A stretch of DNA of 33,613 nucleotides from Cytophagales bacterium (GCA_019456305.1 VRUD01000042.1:2669-36281), one strand, 5' to 3'. Shown: positions 15,252 through 23,170, counted from the first letter of the stretch. Notes: generated from the letters alone by a model not told the origin. Made by a program: numbers and translations.

Positions 15252-15647
15252 TTATTTGTATATTAAATTCATTTCTGACAATTCCTGTCCAATTTGATGA
15301 ATTCCTGTTAAAATTTTCTCTGTTTGATTTTCTGATGGTTTCTTATGTCCTTGTATATATTGAGATAATAACGTGGGATTCATTCCAATTTTCTCAGCAA
15401 GAAACTTTGAGTTTAGCACTTTATAATATTGGAAGAATTGTGTAAAATCAATTTCAAATTTTAAATTCTCGTGTGTTATTGCCAATTTTTCTTCTTCGAA
15501 ACATAATTGTGCAGCCTCGTAAGCATTATTTATCAATTCAGAAATTGTTCTACCAGTTGTAAAGATGGGATATTCATCTGAATATGCAGAAAATCCTGTA
15601 TTGGTTTTTTCTACTATCATCTTAATTTTTTTCTTGGTCGTTTTCAT
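15252..15647 (-). CDS. hicB: HicB-like antitoxin with C-terminal helix-turn-helix
   Basis: The 131 residues have the HicB N-terminal fold (MIVEKTNTGFSAYSDEYPIFTTGRTISELINNAYEAAQLCF) and a C-terminal Cro/C1-like DNA-binding part (LNSKFLAEKIGMNPTLLSQYIQGHKKPSENQTEKILTGI). Such antitoxins inhibit HicA mRNA interferases and repress the operon. Its partner gene, 11 bases upstream, is only a 3' fragment (15659-15785), so this is probably an orphan antitoxin. Confidence 0.82.
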   Translation of the reverse strand: MKTTKKKIKMIVEKTNTGFSAYSDEYPIFTTGRTISELINNAYEAAQLCFEEEKLAITHENLKFEIDFTQFFQYYKVLNSKFLAEKIGMNPTLLSQYIQGHKKPSENQTEKILTGIHQIGQELSEMNLIYK

Positions 15648-15658
15648 AGTATTATGGT

Positions 15659-15785
15659 TTAATCTTTCTGCAATTTTATTCCAGCATCTTTTAGAATTTT
15701 TTTCTCAAGGCCTTTACCAACTTCCTGACTTCCATGATTTGGAAATCAAGTTTGGTTTTTTAGATATGTGTACTGTGCCTTGCCA
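15659..15785 (-). pseudogene. hicA: hicA remnant (3' part, frameshifted)
   Basis: Reading back from a TAA at 15659-15661, 27 codons give P-NHGSQEVGKGLEKKIL-KDAGIKLQKD, the characteristic C-terminal part of HicA toxins. Beyond 15742 the similarity continues only in another frame (GTVHISKKPNLI) to about 15785, where it runs into the end of the methyltransferase gene. The N-terminal half with the catalytic His is absent. The last residues of the methyltransferase (ARHSTHI) are read from this hicA DNA out of frame, so a deletion fused the two genes. Confidence 0.7.
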
Positions 15786-16710
15786 ATTCTTTTTCGTCAA
15801 AAAGTTTCTCCTGATTCAATTTTCTTTTTTCTATTTTTATTCGTCTTTCAGATAATTCAAGATACTCTTTCTTGATGTCATAACCGATGTAATTTCTTTC
15901 GTCTTTTAAAGCTGAAATACAAGCTGTCCCGCTTCCGCAAAATGGGTCTAAAACAACATCGTCTTTGAATGTGTAAAGCTGAATGAGTCGGTGAGGGAGT
16001 TCTTCTGGAAATGGAGCAGGATGTCCAACTGATTTTGCTGAAATAGCAGGGAATGTCCAAACACTTTTTGTCCATTCTATAAATTCTTCTTTTTTAATTG
16101 TATTCTTTTTGCCTTTACTTTTTCTTGAAAACGAATCTTTTGAAAATACCAGAATATATTCGTGTATGTCTCGAAGTACAGGATTTGAAGCAGATAACCA
16201 ACTTCCCCAAGCTGTCGAAGGGCTTGCGCTGGATGCCTTATTCCAAATTATTTCACCTCTCATCAAGTAACCAATGTCAAGCATATCCTCAATTATGTAA
16301 CTGTGCAAGGGGATATAAGGTTTCCGACCCAGATTTGCTATATTGATACAGGCACGTCCACCCGATACGAGTTTTTTGTGGGTTTCTTCAAAGACCGCTT
16401 TAAGCAATTGTCGGTATTCATCTAAAGTCAAGTTATCGTCATATTCCTTTTGAACATTATAAGGAGGTGATGTAACCATTAAATGAATACTATTGTCTGG
16501 TATATCATCCATCTTTTCACTTGACTTGCAATAAATTCTATTTAGATTTTCCAATGGAATAGAATTTTCAATGTATTCTATTTTCTTGTTGAAGTCATTG
16601 TCTTCATAAAGTTTACTGTTGTAAAATTTTGAAGAGTCGTGATTAATTCTTCCGGGTGTTCCGAAAGAACTTGTCTCTGTTCCTTTTCTGTTGTATTTGG
16701 TTTCGCTCAT
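15760..16710 (-). CDS. Type II DNA methyltransferase, TSPPY (N4-cytosine/N6-adenine) class
   Basis: The 316 residues have the catalytic motif IV TSPPY early (about 80-84, HLMVTSPPYNV) and the AdoMet-binding motif I late (about 253-262, DVVLDPFCGSGTACISAL), the beta-class order. SPPY more often marks N4-cytosine enzymes but occurs in some adenine enzymes, so the modified base is open. It modifies the site cut by the nuclease encoded upstream, whose stop overlaps this start as ATGA (16710-16707). The C-terminus is altered: the last seven residues come from a truncated hicA gene. The core motifs are intact, so it may still be active. Confidence 0.87.
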   Translation of the reverse strand: MSETKYNRKGTETSSFGTPGRINHDSSKFYNSKLYEDNDFNKKIEYIENSIPLENLNRIYCKSSEKMDDIPDNSIHLMVTSPPYNVQKEYDDNLTLDEYRQLLKAVFEETHKKLVSGGRACINIANLGRKPYIPLHSYIIEDMLDIGYLMRGEIIWNKASSASPSTAWGSWLSASNPVLRDIHEYILVFSKDSFSRKSKGKKNTIKKEEFIEWTKSVWTFPAISAKSVGHPAPFPEELPHRLIQLYTFKDDVVLDPFCGSGTACISALKDERNYIGYDIKKEYLELSERRIKIEKRKLNQEKLFDEKELARHSTHI

Positions 16711-17581
16711 TGTTTTATCAGTTTTAGAAATTCCTCTGCTTTTTCTTCGTAGGTTGGTTTTTGATTTGCAAGTTCTATAACTTGTCCAAGCTCCGATTTA
16801 CTTTTCATACTTGAGAAAAAATTTAATTTTTCGGAGAGTAATGCGTTAATGGGTAATCTTAATTCATTAAAAGCGCCAAATCTCAAAAATCCATTATGTG
16901 GAGTTTGTTTTATGTTCTCACCGTCATTGTCTAATGGATTAGGATTTGTAGACCAAAATCCTTGAATTATTCCAGCAGATTTTAGATGGTCAACTTTGGG
17001 ATAATAGCTATTTTATTTGTTATTGGTGTATTGCCAAGAACAATAATTGGTATTGTAGAGGATTTGAAACTCGAAACTCTAATGTTGATGCTTTTTCCAA
17101 TTGCTTTGAGCATAGAGTCAGAACGCAAGAGCCCCGGATTTCCCTGATGCGTTTTATAGTCACCGATAGCTGTTATTTGGTCTGTTGAAGGAGAGTATTC
17201 CCAGTTCCATACTACAGACATTTTAACTTCAATAATAAGTAAAATATCTTCTGGTTTTTGATTAATGGAATTTACTTTAGAAATAACTACGTCAGCAGGC
17301 GATTGTTTTGTTAAAGCTATTTCAGGGCAAACTGCTCCTTGAATGGCATAAAGCCCCTTTTCGTTTATCGTTTCCTGAATTAAGTCAGTAGACCACTTTT
17401 CAGTAAAGTTTCCTATTAGTGCATTTCGGCTCTGTAAAGTTGTCTTTGGTCCTTTGTAACTTTTTGGCCAATAAGCATAATAATGGTCTTGATTATCTTT
17501 ATAAAATAGCTGTTCTGGAGTTGCAAAACCTCTCGCCTGTGTAAAGAAGTCAATTTCTGTTTGTTTAGACCATAATTCCAT
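16707..17581 (-). pseudogene. Frameshifted type II restriction endonuclease-like gene
   Basis: From the ATG at 17581 a 199-residue frame ends at 16982. The other frame continues without a stop from 16994 (VDHLKSAGIIQGFWSTNPNP) for 95 codons to a TGA at 16709-16707 overlapping the methyltransferase ATG. The full protein would be about 290 residues. The shift lies near the AAA run at 16995-16997, where one extra A would restore the frame. The first part has SPADVVIS (about 94-101) and IIEVKMSVVW (about 116-125), fitting a PD-(D/E)xK nuclease core. Position before the methyltransferase supports a restriction function; the recognition site is unknown. It could be a dying gene, an on/off switch or a sequencing error. 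Confidence 0.72.
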
Positions 17582-17585
17582 TTTG

Positions 17586-17593
17586 CAAAGTTA
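17586..17593 (-). promoter_or_regulatory. -7 box TAACTTTG directly before the endonuclease start
   Basis: On the minus strand TAACTTTG ends 4 bases before the ATG at 17581, the same box and spacing as for higB. A -33 TTG at the normal distance is not clear. The message would start at or next to the ATG. Confidence 0.5.
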
Positions 17594-17632
17594 ATCTATT
17601 TATTCTCTTTTTCTATTTTTGGCAAGGCATTG

Positions 17633-17692
17633 TACATAACTTACTTACATGTTCATGTTTTATGAATATGTACGACAAACCGTTGTTGTGTA
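17633..17692. repeat. attC-like hairpin (site D) beside the recombinase remnant
   Basis: Outer arms TACATAAC (17633-17640) and GTTGTGTA (17685-17692) pair at 7 of 8 positions. Inner arms ACATGTTCAT (17647-17656) and ATGAATATGT (17662-17671) pair at 9 of 10, with unpaired spacers of 6 and 13 bases. The AAC...GTT polarity, two-stem layout and 60-base length resemble an integron attC site, but the outer arms do not fit the strict 7-base core. It lies between the endonuclease gene and the 3' end of a broken tyrosine recombinase gene. Confidence 0.4.
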
Positions 17693-17711
17693 TGTTGAGG
17701 TTTGTATTTTT

Positions 17712-17925
17712 TTATATGTCAAAATCATCCAAATGGATTTTTAATGTTCTTAGTTGCTTTTCATACTTACATGGGTGTATTTTTCGGTGGTTCTTAATGA
17801 TTTATGCCCTAACATTTCTTGTATGAATCTGATATCAGTACCGCTATCCAATAAATGAGTGGCATAACTATGCCGTAAACAATGTAATGTAAAATTATCT
17901 CTAAAAATATTATATAAAAGAGGAA
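17712..17925 (-). pseudogene. Tyrosine recombinase (XerC/IntI-like) C-terminal remnant
   Basis: On the minus strand about 55 codons read [38 protein letters not shown] and [10 protein letters not shown], then TAA at 17752-17750. They contain the conserved HxLRH Arg, the LGHK His and the KYTHV Tyr nucleophile. One base out of phase the usual tail continues ([13 protein letters not shown]) to a TAA at 17714-17712, so a one-base frameshift is present. Everything upstream of about 17925 is replaced by simple repeats; no N-terminal domain remains. It is therefore a dead fragment of an integrase. Its small-cassette neighbours and adjacent hairpin suggest it once moved cassettes here. Confidence 0.82.
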
Positions 17926-17926
17926 C

Positions 17927-18120
17927 AAAAGGAAATAAGGGAATAAAGGAATAGAGGGAATAAAGGTATAATTCTGTATAAGGTTTCTCTTATTCCCTTA
18001 TTTCCTTTTAGTCGTTATGCCAGCAAATTCATCGGATGACCCCAACGCATAACCCGGAGAGTCATCCGATGATAGCCAACCCTTATTTCCTTATTTCCTT
18101 ATTTCCCTATTTCCTTATTC
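17927..18120. repeat. Compound nested palindromes and TTATTTCC-type simple repeats
   Basis: AAAAGGAAATAAGGGAATAA (17927-17946) has a perfect 20-base inverted copy at 17990-18009. TCATCGGATGAC (18029-18040) pairs perfectly with GTCATCCGATGA (18061-18072). From 18080 to 18120 the + strand repeats TTATTTCC/TTATTCCC. The block separates the recombinase remnant from the lytic transglycosylase gene, forms its 3' flank, and could terminate transcription. No gene is visible. Confidence 0.75.
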
Positions 18121-18121
18121 C

Positions 18122-19570
18122 CTACTTCTTACCGTCAACCGGTTTCACATTTCTAAGCCATAAAACCTCACCCACTTCAGGCATTTCACCTTTTTTTATC
18201 CCGTTTTTAGCACGAATAGAGCTTAATTTAACGCCATACTCTTGTGAAATTCCCCACAATGTTTCCCCCTCTTTTACCGTGTGATGTGATACTATGGCTT
18301 TGGTATTTTTTGGCTGCAAATAGTATATCTGCCCAGCAATAATTTTATCAAATGTTCTAAGCTCATTATACTTTAAGAACCGTTCAGTAGTTAGTCCGCC
18401 CTGCATAGCCAATCCGGCAAAGCTGTCATCTTTGCCTGCCTGTATTGCCTTTAAGCCATTACTGGTAAGCAGGATGGGGACATGATCAGTTGTTGAGTCA
18501 CCTGTCTTCCCTTGCGAGTACAGCGAATCAATCCCGGTATCTACTATTAGTGATACAAGCGTATCAGGCAGGATTTCATTATTCTCTGACACACTATTTG
18601 TATCTTGCTTCGGTTCTTTCTTTGCCTCATTCACTCCTTTTTCTTTTCCTTCATATTTTTCTTTTTGATTCAGCTCATATAGTTTTGCCAATACTTTTTG
18701 TTCATCCTTTACCGGAAGCAATACAGCGTAAACCGTATCAGCCGGTATTTTTGGAACTTTAAGCCATTTATTATAAAGCTTCAGGTCTTCTAATGGAATG
18801 TCAGTATCTTCAGCAATTTCTTTTAACGTTTTATTTGTAATTTTAAAGTCTAAAAGGAAATATGACTCCGTCTCACCCACCTCGGCCCCTACTCCACTTG
18901 TTTGTAGGAAATTTGGGGATGAAATGGCATTTTCAAAGGCTATTTTATATGCCAAAAATCTGATAACATACCAGTGGGTTTTCTTATTGATCTCCAATCT
19001 CTGATCTCCTACATACCTAAGATTGATTACATCCTTTGCTCCGTACAGCCCCAGGTTGTATGAGAGGAGTGCGAAGATCCAGTTCTTAAAAAAGAAGTTA
19101 TTACGAAGAAGGTATCTTGAGGCGCCATACGTAGAAGCCACTATATTCATTCGTTCATCCATAATATCATCAATCCTCAAACCCACTTCAATAGCTGATT
19201 CTTTTTTGAATTGCCAGAAACCAACTGCATTGGAAGATGAAACAGCGTCAGAAATTAAGCTGCTTTCCTGCAGCGACAGGAATTTAAAATCATTGGGGAT
19301 GCCTTTCTCTTTAAAGATCCGTTCTATTATAGGAAAATAAAGATCGGCTCTGCCTGCTATTTTTTTGACAAACGTCTTACTTCTTGTTAATCTGTCCACA
19401 TCGGCTTGAATTTTTTTTCTTGCTCCTTCAGTTATCTTCAATCTCATCCCGGCAAATTCTATCCTTGAAGGAACTTCTTGTGCAAAAGATTGCACTCCGA
19501 AAAAATCCTTGTCACCAAGGCACAAAAACACAAAGAAACACAAAGATAATTTTAACCATAGATTACACAT
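18122..19570 (-). CDS. MltD-type lytic transglycosylase with LysM domains
   Basis: The 482 residues have a hydrophobic N-terminus that can serve as signal peptide. A GH23 lytic transglycosylase domain spans about 75-215, with catalytic Glu102 in SLQESSL, then AVGFWQFK, YGASRYLL and LLSYNLGLYG. Three LysM-like modules follow, at about 268-312, 400-440 and 450-478; the last, HTVKEGETLWGISQEYGV, is classical. The enzyme cuts peptidoglycan glycan strands to anhydro-muropeptides; LysM anchors it to the wall. The signal-peptide codons (19518-19552) consist of a CACAAAGAAACACAAAG-type motif of a kind I also see just outside the gene (19575-19600, 19645-19680), so the present N-terminus may be built from repeat DNA. 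Confidence 0.9.
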   Translation of the reverse strand: MCNLWLKLSLCFFVFLCLGDKDFFGVQSFAQEVPSRIEFAGMRLKITEGARKKIQADVDRLTRSKTFVKKIAGRADLYFPIIERIFKEKGIPNDFKFLSLQESSLISDAVSSSNAVGFWQFKKESAIEVGLRIDDIMDERMNIVASTYGASRYLLRNNFFFKNWIFALLSYNLGLYGAKDVINLRYVGDQRLEINKKTHWYVIRFLAYKIAFENAISSPNFLQTSGVGAEVGETESYFLLDFKITNKTLKEIAEDTDIPLEDLKLYNKWLKVPKIPADTVYAVLLPVKDEQKVLAKLYELNQKEKYEGKEKGVNEAKKEPKQDTNSVSENNEILPDTLVSLIVDTGIDSLYSQGKTGDSTTDHVPILLTSNGLKAIQAGKDDSFAGLAMQGGLTTERFLKYNELRTFDKIIAGQIYYLQPKNTKAIVSHHTVKEGETLWGISQEYGVKLSSIRAKNGIKKGEMPEVGEVLWLRNVKPVDGKK

Positions 19571-19608
19571 ATTTTTTTAAAAAACACAAAATCACACAAA
19601 GCAGTAGG

Positions 19609-19637
19609 CAGTTGACAGTATGCAATATTGTCAACTG
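19609..19637. terminator. Short inverted repeat between the SpoIIE and transglycosylase genes
   Basis: CAGTTGACA (19609-19617) pairs exactly with TGTCAACTG (19629-19637) and is flanked on the + strand by a T run. On the minus strand it follows the SpoIIE-regulator stop by about 60 bases and precedes the transglycosylase start. It belongs to the same CAGTTGRCAG family as 5492-5571 and 7973-8020. Confidence 0.45.
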
Positions 19638-19699
19638 TCAATTTTTTTTGTGGGATTTTGTGTTTTGGTGATTTAGTGGCATTTTTTAATCATTTCTAT

Positions 19700-22600
19700 T
19701 TACAATCTTATTCCAAAGACTAATATATCATCTACCTGCTCCAAATCTCCTTTCCAATTATTGAGTGTTTTAGCTAAATATTTACTTTGTTCTTTCATGT
19801 TAAGGTGCTGCATATCTATAATGATATTCTTAAAACGCTTTTTCATAAACTTCCTGCCGTTTGGACCACCAAACTGATCCACGAAACCGTCTGTAAATGT
19901 ATAAATTGTATCGCCAGAATAAAAGTCAATGTCATAACTATTAAATATTTTTTCTTTTTTGGAATATCCTCCAATTGAAAATTTGCTTGGTTTGTATTCT
20001 AAAAGTTCTCCATTCCTGATCAAGTACAAGGGTCTGTAAGCGCCTGAAAATTGCAGCATATTTTTATCCAGGTGTATAGCACACATAGCAATATCCATTC
20101 CATCAAATGTTTCCTCTCTCTCTCCCTTTTGTTTTAAAACTTCTTTTATTCTAATATCAAATTCAGTAAGCGCCTGAGAAGGGCTTATTATATATTTATC
20201 AGCTACGATCTGATTTAATATATCATTACCTATCATGGACATAAGGGCAGCAGGTACGCCATGGCCTGTACAATCTGCTGTTACTATAATTGATACATCA
20301 TCAATCCTGACAAACCAGTAAAAATCTCCGCTAACAATATCTTTTGGCTGATAAAAGATGAACAGGTCAGAGAAGTTTTTTTCGATTTGTTCTAAAGAAG
20401 GGAGTGTTGCCTCTTGTATCCGTTTTGCATACAGGATACTGTCTATGATCAGCTTGTTTTTTATTTTAATTTCATTATTAGCTTCTTTTAACTTAGCATT
20501 TTGCCTCTTAAGTTCCGTAGTCCGTTGCATAACCGTTTTCTCTAAAGTAATCTTAGACAGTTTGAGCACTCTCTCTCTTCTTTTTATAAAAACATATACA
20601 GATAACAGAGTCATTATTGCACATAAAGAATAAAACCACCATGTACGCCAAAATGGCGGGGTAATTTCAAATCCGAAGATGGCGGGTTGCTTATTCCGGA
20701 TACCGTCACTGTTGCTGGCAACTAATAAGAAGCGGTATTTCCCGGGAGGGATATTAGAATAAGTTGCTAAATGCTCATTGGTTGGCGGTGACCATTCTTT
20801 ATCAAAGCCCTCAAGCATATATTGAAATTTAACCCGGTCGGGATTAGAATAACTGATGCCGGTAAAATCGAATGTGAGGTGATTTTTGTTATATGGAAAG
20901 ATATTTTTTTCAGGAATAGCTTCATCTTTTAAAAAAATCCTGACGTTTTTAATAGCAGTTACCGGCTCAACCAAATTCTCTTTAAAGCTTGAAGGATTAC
21001 ACTTGACCAATCCTTTAATTGTACCGAACCATATATTTCCCAATGGATCCTTATAAACCGCATTTTGGTTGGTTTCTATGCCCAGAAAACCTTCAGATTT
21101 TCCATAATGGCGGATTTTGCCGGTACTTACATTAAGCTGATCAACGCCTGTATTTGTACCAATCCACACATTGCCAATATCATCACCTACTATAAGATAA
21201 GGATTGTCGGAACTGATCCCGTCTCTTGTAGTATAATTCGTAAATTCCATTCCATCAAATTTCCATTTTCCATCTTCCATCTTCCATTTTCCATTTTCCA
21301 TTTTATACACACCTCCTCCTATACTGCCAACCCACAGGTTCCCGTATTTATCTTCTGTAATTGAGCCAGGTCTTCTATGTGTTAATCCCTGCTGCTCATT
21401 AATGATCACAAAATTTTCACCATCATAAACCGCCAGGCCGGCATCATTACTGCCAAACCATAAATTTCCTTTTCTGTCTTTATAAACAGTCCATATTAAA
21501 TTACTGAAAAATCCATTTTTTTTATTAAATTGCTGAGAAGAGATTATTTTGTTTTGATCAATACTAAATTTAACGCAACCGGACCCCAGATCACACAGCC
21601 AGATATTTCCATTTTTATCCTCGTTTATTGTAATAACACGTTTCTTTTTCAATGCTTTAATTTTCGCAAAATTTTTAAAGGCCCTTTTTACCGGATCATA
21701 CCTTGATACTGAAGTTTTGGTGCCAATCCAGATGAAATTCCTGGTATCCTGGTACATACATTTAACATCATTATCACTCAAGCCATCATCAACGGTAAAA
21801 TGATCAACACTGGTTATACTATTCATCAGTGTATCAGAAAACAGATACCTCGTTATACCCTTCTCAGTACCAACCCATAAGCTATAGTCTTTATCAATGA
21901 GAACCGCATGAACAATATTGTCAGGCAGTCCTGTTTCTTTATCAAATATTTCAAAATTATCACCGAGATACTGGCAAACGCCACTACCCCAAACTCCAAT
22001 CCATATATTGGATTCCCTGTCTTCAATAATTGAGGAAACGATATTATTGCTCAATCCTTCTTTTTCGGTAAATCTTTTAAATATTCCGTTCTCAAATCTG
22101 ATTACTCCATTTGAAGTAGCAAGCCAGACTATTGGATGGTTGGTGTTTGATGGTTGATGGCTGATGTTGGCTATGTACAATTGTTTTACAAGCTGAAGCG
22201 GGAGGCCATCAATATCTTCATATTTGTTTTTTATTTTGATATTAAGATCACTGTCAAAATTTAGTTCACAAACGCCAGATAATGCAGCAACCCAGGCACT
22301 GCTAATACGTTCTACTTCATCGCTTTTGCCAGCCCCCCTAAATCCCCCCGAGGGGGGGACTTTGCCATCCCCTTTCCCTTTGGGCAATGGGGGCGGGAAG
22401 TCCCCCCTTTGGGGGGATTTAGGGGGGCTGTTAGGGGTGAGGTCGGTTATTTTAATATCGCGGATGTAATTATTCTGAAAACCGAAGTCAGATAAAAAGA
22501 TTTCCTTTAAAATTTTATCGGGATCATTTGGGTTGATTATATGAATGCCCTCATCGGTACCAATCCAAATATTACCACTTTCATCTTTTTCAAGGGCAAC

Positions 22601-23170
22601 AATATTATTTGAACGAAAACCATTTTCAGTGGTTAGTTCCTTTATTTTTCCCTTTTCCTTTATTGCCTTATTTAATACATAAATCCCATTTCCTTTTGTC
22701 CCGATCCATATATTGCCCAAATCATCTTCTAAAATATCTGATATGGCTTTATCTATTCCACTTAATTGATCTTTATAATGATAAAACCGTGTTCCATCCC
22801 ATTTTGAAACACCTTCATACCTGTAACCGATCCAGATGTTATTTTTGCTATCCTGGTATAATTTTACAACATGATTGCCTGCTAATCCGTTTTGCCGGTT
22901 ATAGACATCAAAGGCCTTTCCATTATATCGTGCGATACCTCCCTGGGTGCCAAACCATAAATAGCCCTCATTATCCAAAAGCATATCATAGACGGTGGCT
23001 TGCGGAAGTCCTTCATCTACCGAAAAATACCTAAAATTTGCCTTCTGTGCTGAACACAGATTACCACCGAGAAATCGGGGCAGGCTCAGATTTAAGAAGA
23101 TTGCACAGATTATACAACTTGTCCTGATCAATCGGCAGATTTTTATATAGGATATGAATTTTTCTCGCAA
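19700..23170 (-). CDS. Two-component-type propeller sensor with SpoIIE (PP2C) phosphatase output
   Basis: The 1156 residues run as follows. A membrane or export segment is near the N-terminus. About 45-760 are Reg_prop blades (repeated GLWFGTxxGIxRYNG and NIWIGT motifs). A Y_Y_Y domain spans about 767-832 (GISYSNPDRVKFQYMLEGFD), a membrane helix about 840-862, a coiled coil about 870-915, and a SpoIIE phosphatase about 935-1155. The phosphatase has metal-binding Asp in IVSGDFYW, ADCTGHGVPAALMS and TDGFVDQFGG. It probably senses a periplasmic signal and dephosphorylates an anti-sigma antagonist or similar; the partner is not in the window. The start used is TTG at 23170, 17 bases from a mobile element, with no in-frame ATG nearby, so the true start is uncertain. 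Two DNA repeats lie in frame inside the propeller (21261-21302, 22331-22429). Confidence 0.88.
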   Translation of the reverse strand: MREKFISYIKICRLIRTSCIICAIFLNLSLPRFLGGNLCSAQKANFRYFSVDEGLPQATVYDMLLDNEGYLWFGTQGGIARYNGKAFDVYNRQNGLAGNHVVKLYQDSKNNIWIGYRYEGVSKWDGTRFYHYKDQLSGIDKAISDILEDDLGNIWIGTKGNGIYVLNKAIKEKGKIKELTTENGFRSNNIVALEKDESGNIWIGTDEGIHIINPNDPDKILKEIFLSDFGFQNNYIRDIKITDLTPNSPPKSPQRGDFPPPLPKGKGDGKVPPSGGFRGAGKSDEVERISSAWVAALSGVCELNFDSDLNIKIKNKYEDIDGLPLQLVKQLYIANISHQPSNTNHPIVWLATSNGVIRFENGIFKRFTEKEGLSNNIVSSIIEDRESNIWIGVWGSGVCQYLGDNFEIFDKETGLPDNIVHAVLIDKDYSLWVGTEKGITRYLFSDTLMNSITSVDHFTVDDGLSDNDVKCMYQDTRNFIWIGTKTSVSRYDPVKRAFKNFAKIKALKKKRVITINEDKNGNIWLCDLGSGCVKFSIDQNKIISSQQFNKKNGFFSNLIWTVYKDRKGNLWFGSNDAGLAVYDGENFVIINEQQGLTHRRPGSITEDKYGNLWVGSIGGGVYKMENGKWKMEDGKWKFDGMEFTNYTTRDGISSDNPYLIVGDDIGNVWIGTNTGVDQLNVSTGKIRHYGKSEGFLGIETNQNAVYKDPLGNIWFGTIKGLVKCNPSSFKENLVEPVTAIKNVRIFLKDEAIPEKNIFPYNKNHLTFDFTGISYSNPDRVKFQYMLEGFDKEWSPPTNEHLATYSNIPPGKYRFLLVASNSDGIRNKQPAIFGFEITPPFWRTWWFYSLCAIMTLLSVYVFIKRRERVLKLSKITLEKTVMQRTTELKRQNAKLKEANNEIKIKNKLIIDSILYAKRIQEATLPSLEQIEKNFSDLFIFYQPKDIVSGDFYWFVRIDDVSIIVTADCTGHGVPAALMSMIGNDILNQIVADKYIISPSQALTEFDIRIKEVLKQKGEREETFDGMDIAMCAIHLDKNMLQFSGAYRPLYLIRNGELLEYKPSKFSIGGYSKKEKIFNSYDIDFYSGDTIYTFTDGFVDQFGGPNGRKFMKKRFKNIIIDMQHLNMKEQSKYLAKTLNNWKGDLEQVDDILVFGIRL
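21261..21302. repeat. Heptanucleotide tandem repeat TTCCATY x6 inside the SpoIIE regulator
   Basis: Six perfect-length copies of TTCCATT/TTCCATC (42 bases) lie within the coding sequence and are read on the minus strand as ENGKWKMEDGKWKF. The unit of 7 is not a multiple of 3, so gain or loss of one or two units would shift the frame. Confidence 0.88.
22331..22429. repeat. 99-bp GC-rich palindromic repeat inserted in frame in the SpoIIE regulator
   Basis: AGCCCCCCTAAATCCCCCC (22331-22349) has a perfect 19-base inverted copy at 22411-22429, and the stem continues inward (GGGGGGACTT with AAGTCCCCCC). The element is exactly 99 bases and reads as 33 codons rich in Pro, Gly and Lys (SPPKSPQRGDF...GGFRGA) within an otherwise ordinary propeller. 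The palindrome resembles dispersed intergenic repeats of other Bacteroidota. Confidence 0.88.

Noticed and set aside
16982-16997. Programmed ribosomal frameshift in the endonuclease gene
   Set aside because: Only an AAA run is present, without a classical slippery heptamer or clear downstream structure; mutation or sequence error is simpler.
15210-17691. ACACAAC (15210-15216) and GTTGTGT (17685-17691) as boundaries of a restriction-modification cassette
   Set aside because: Only seven bases match in AT-rich DNA, with no hairpin at the left side; too weak to claim.
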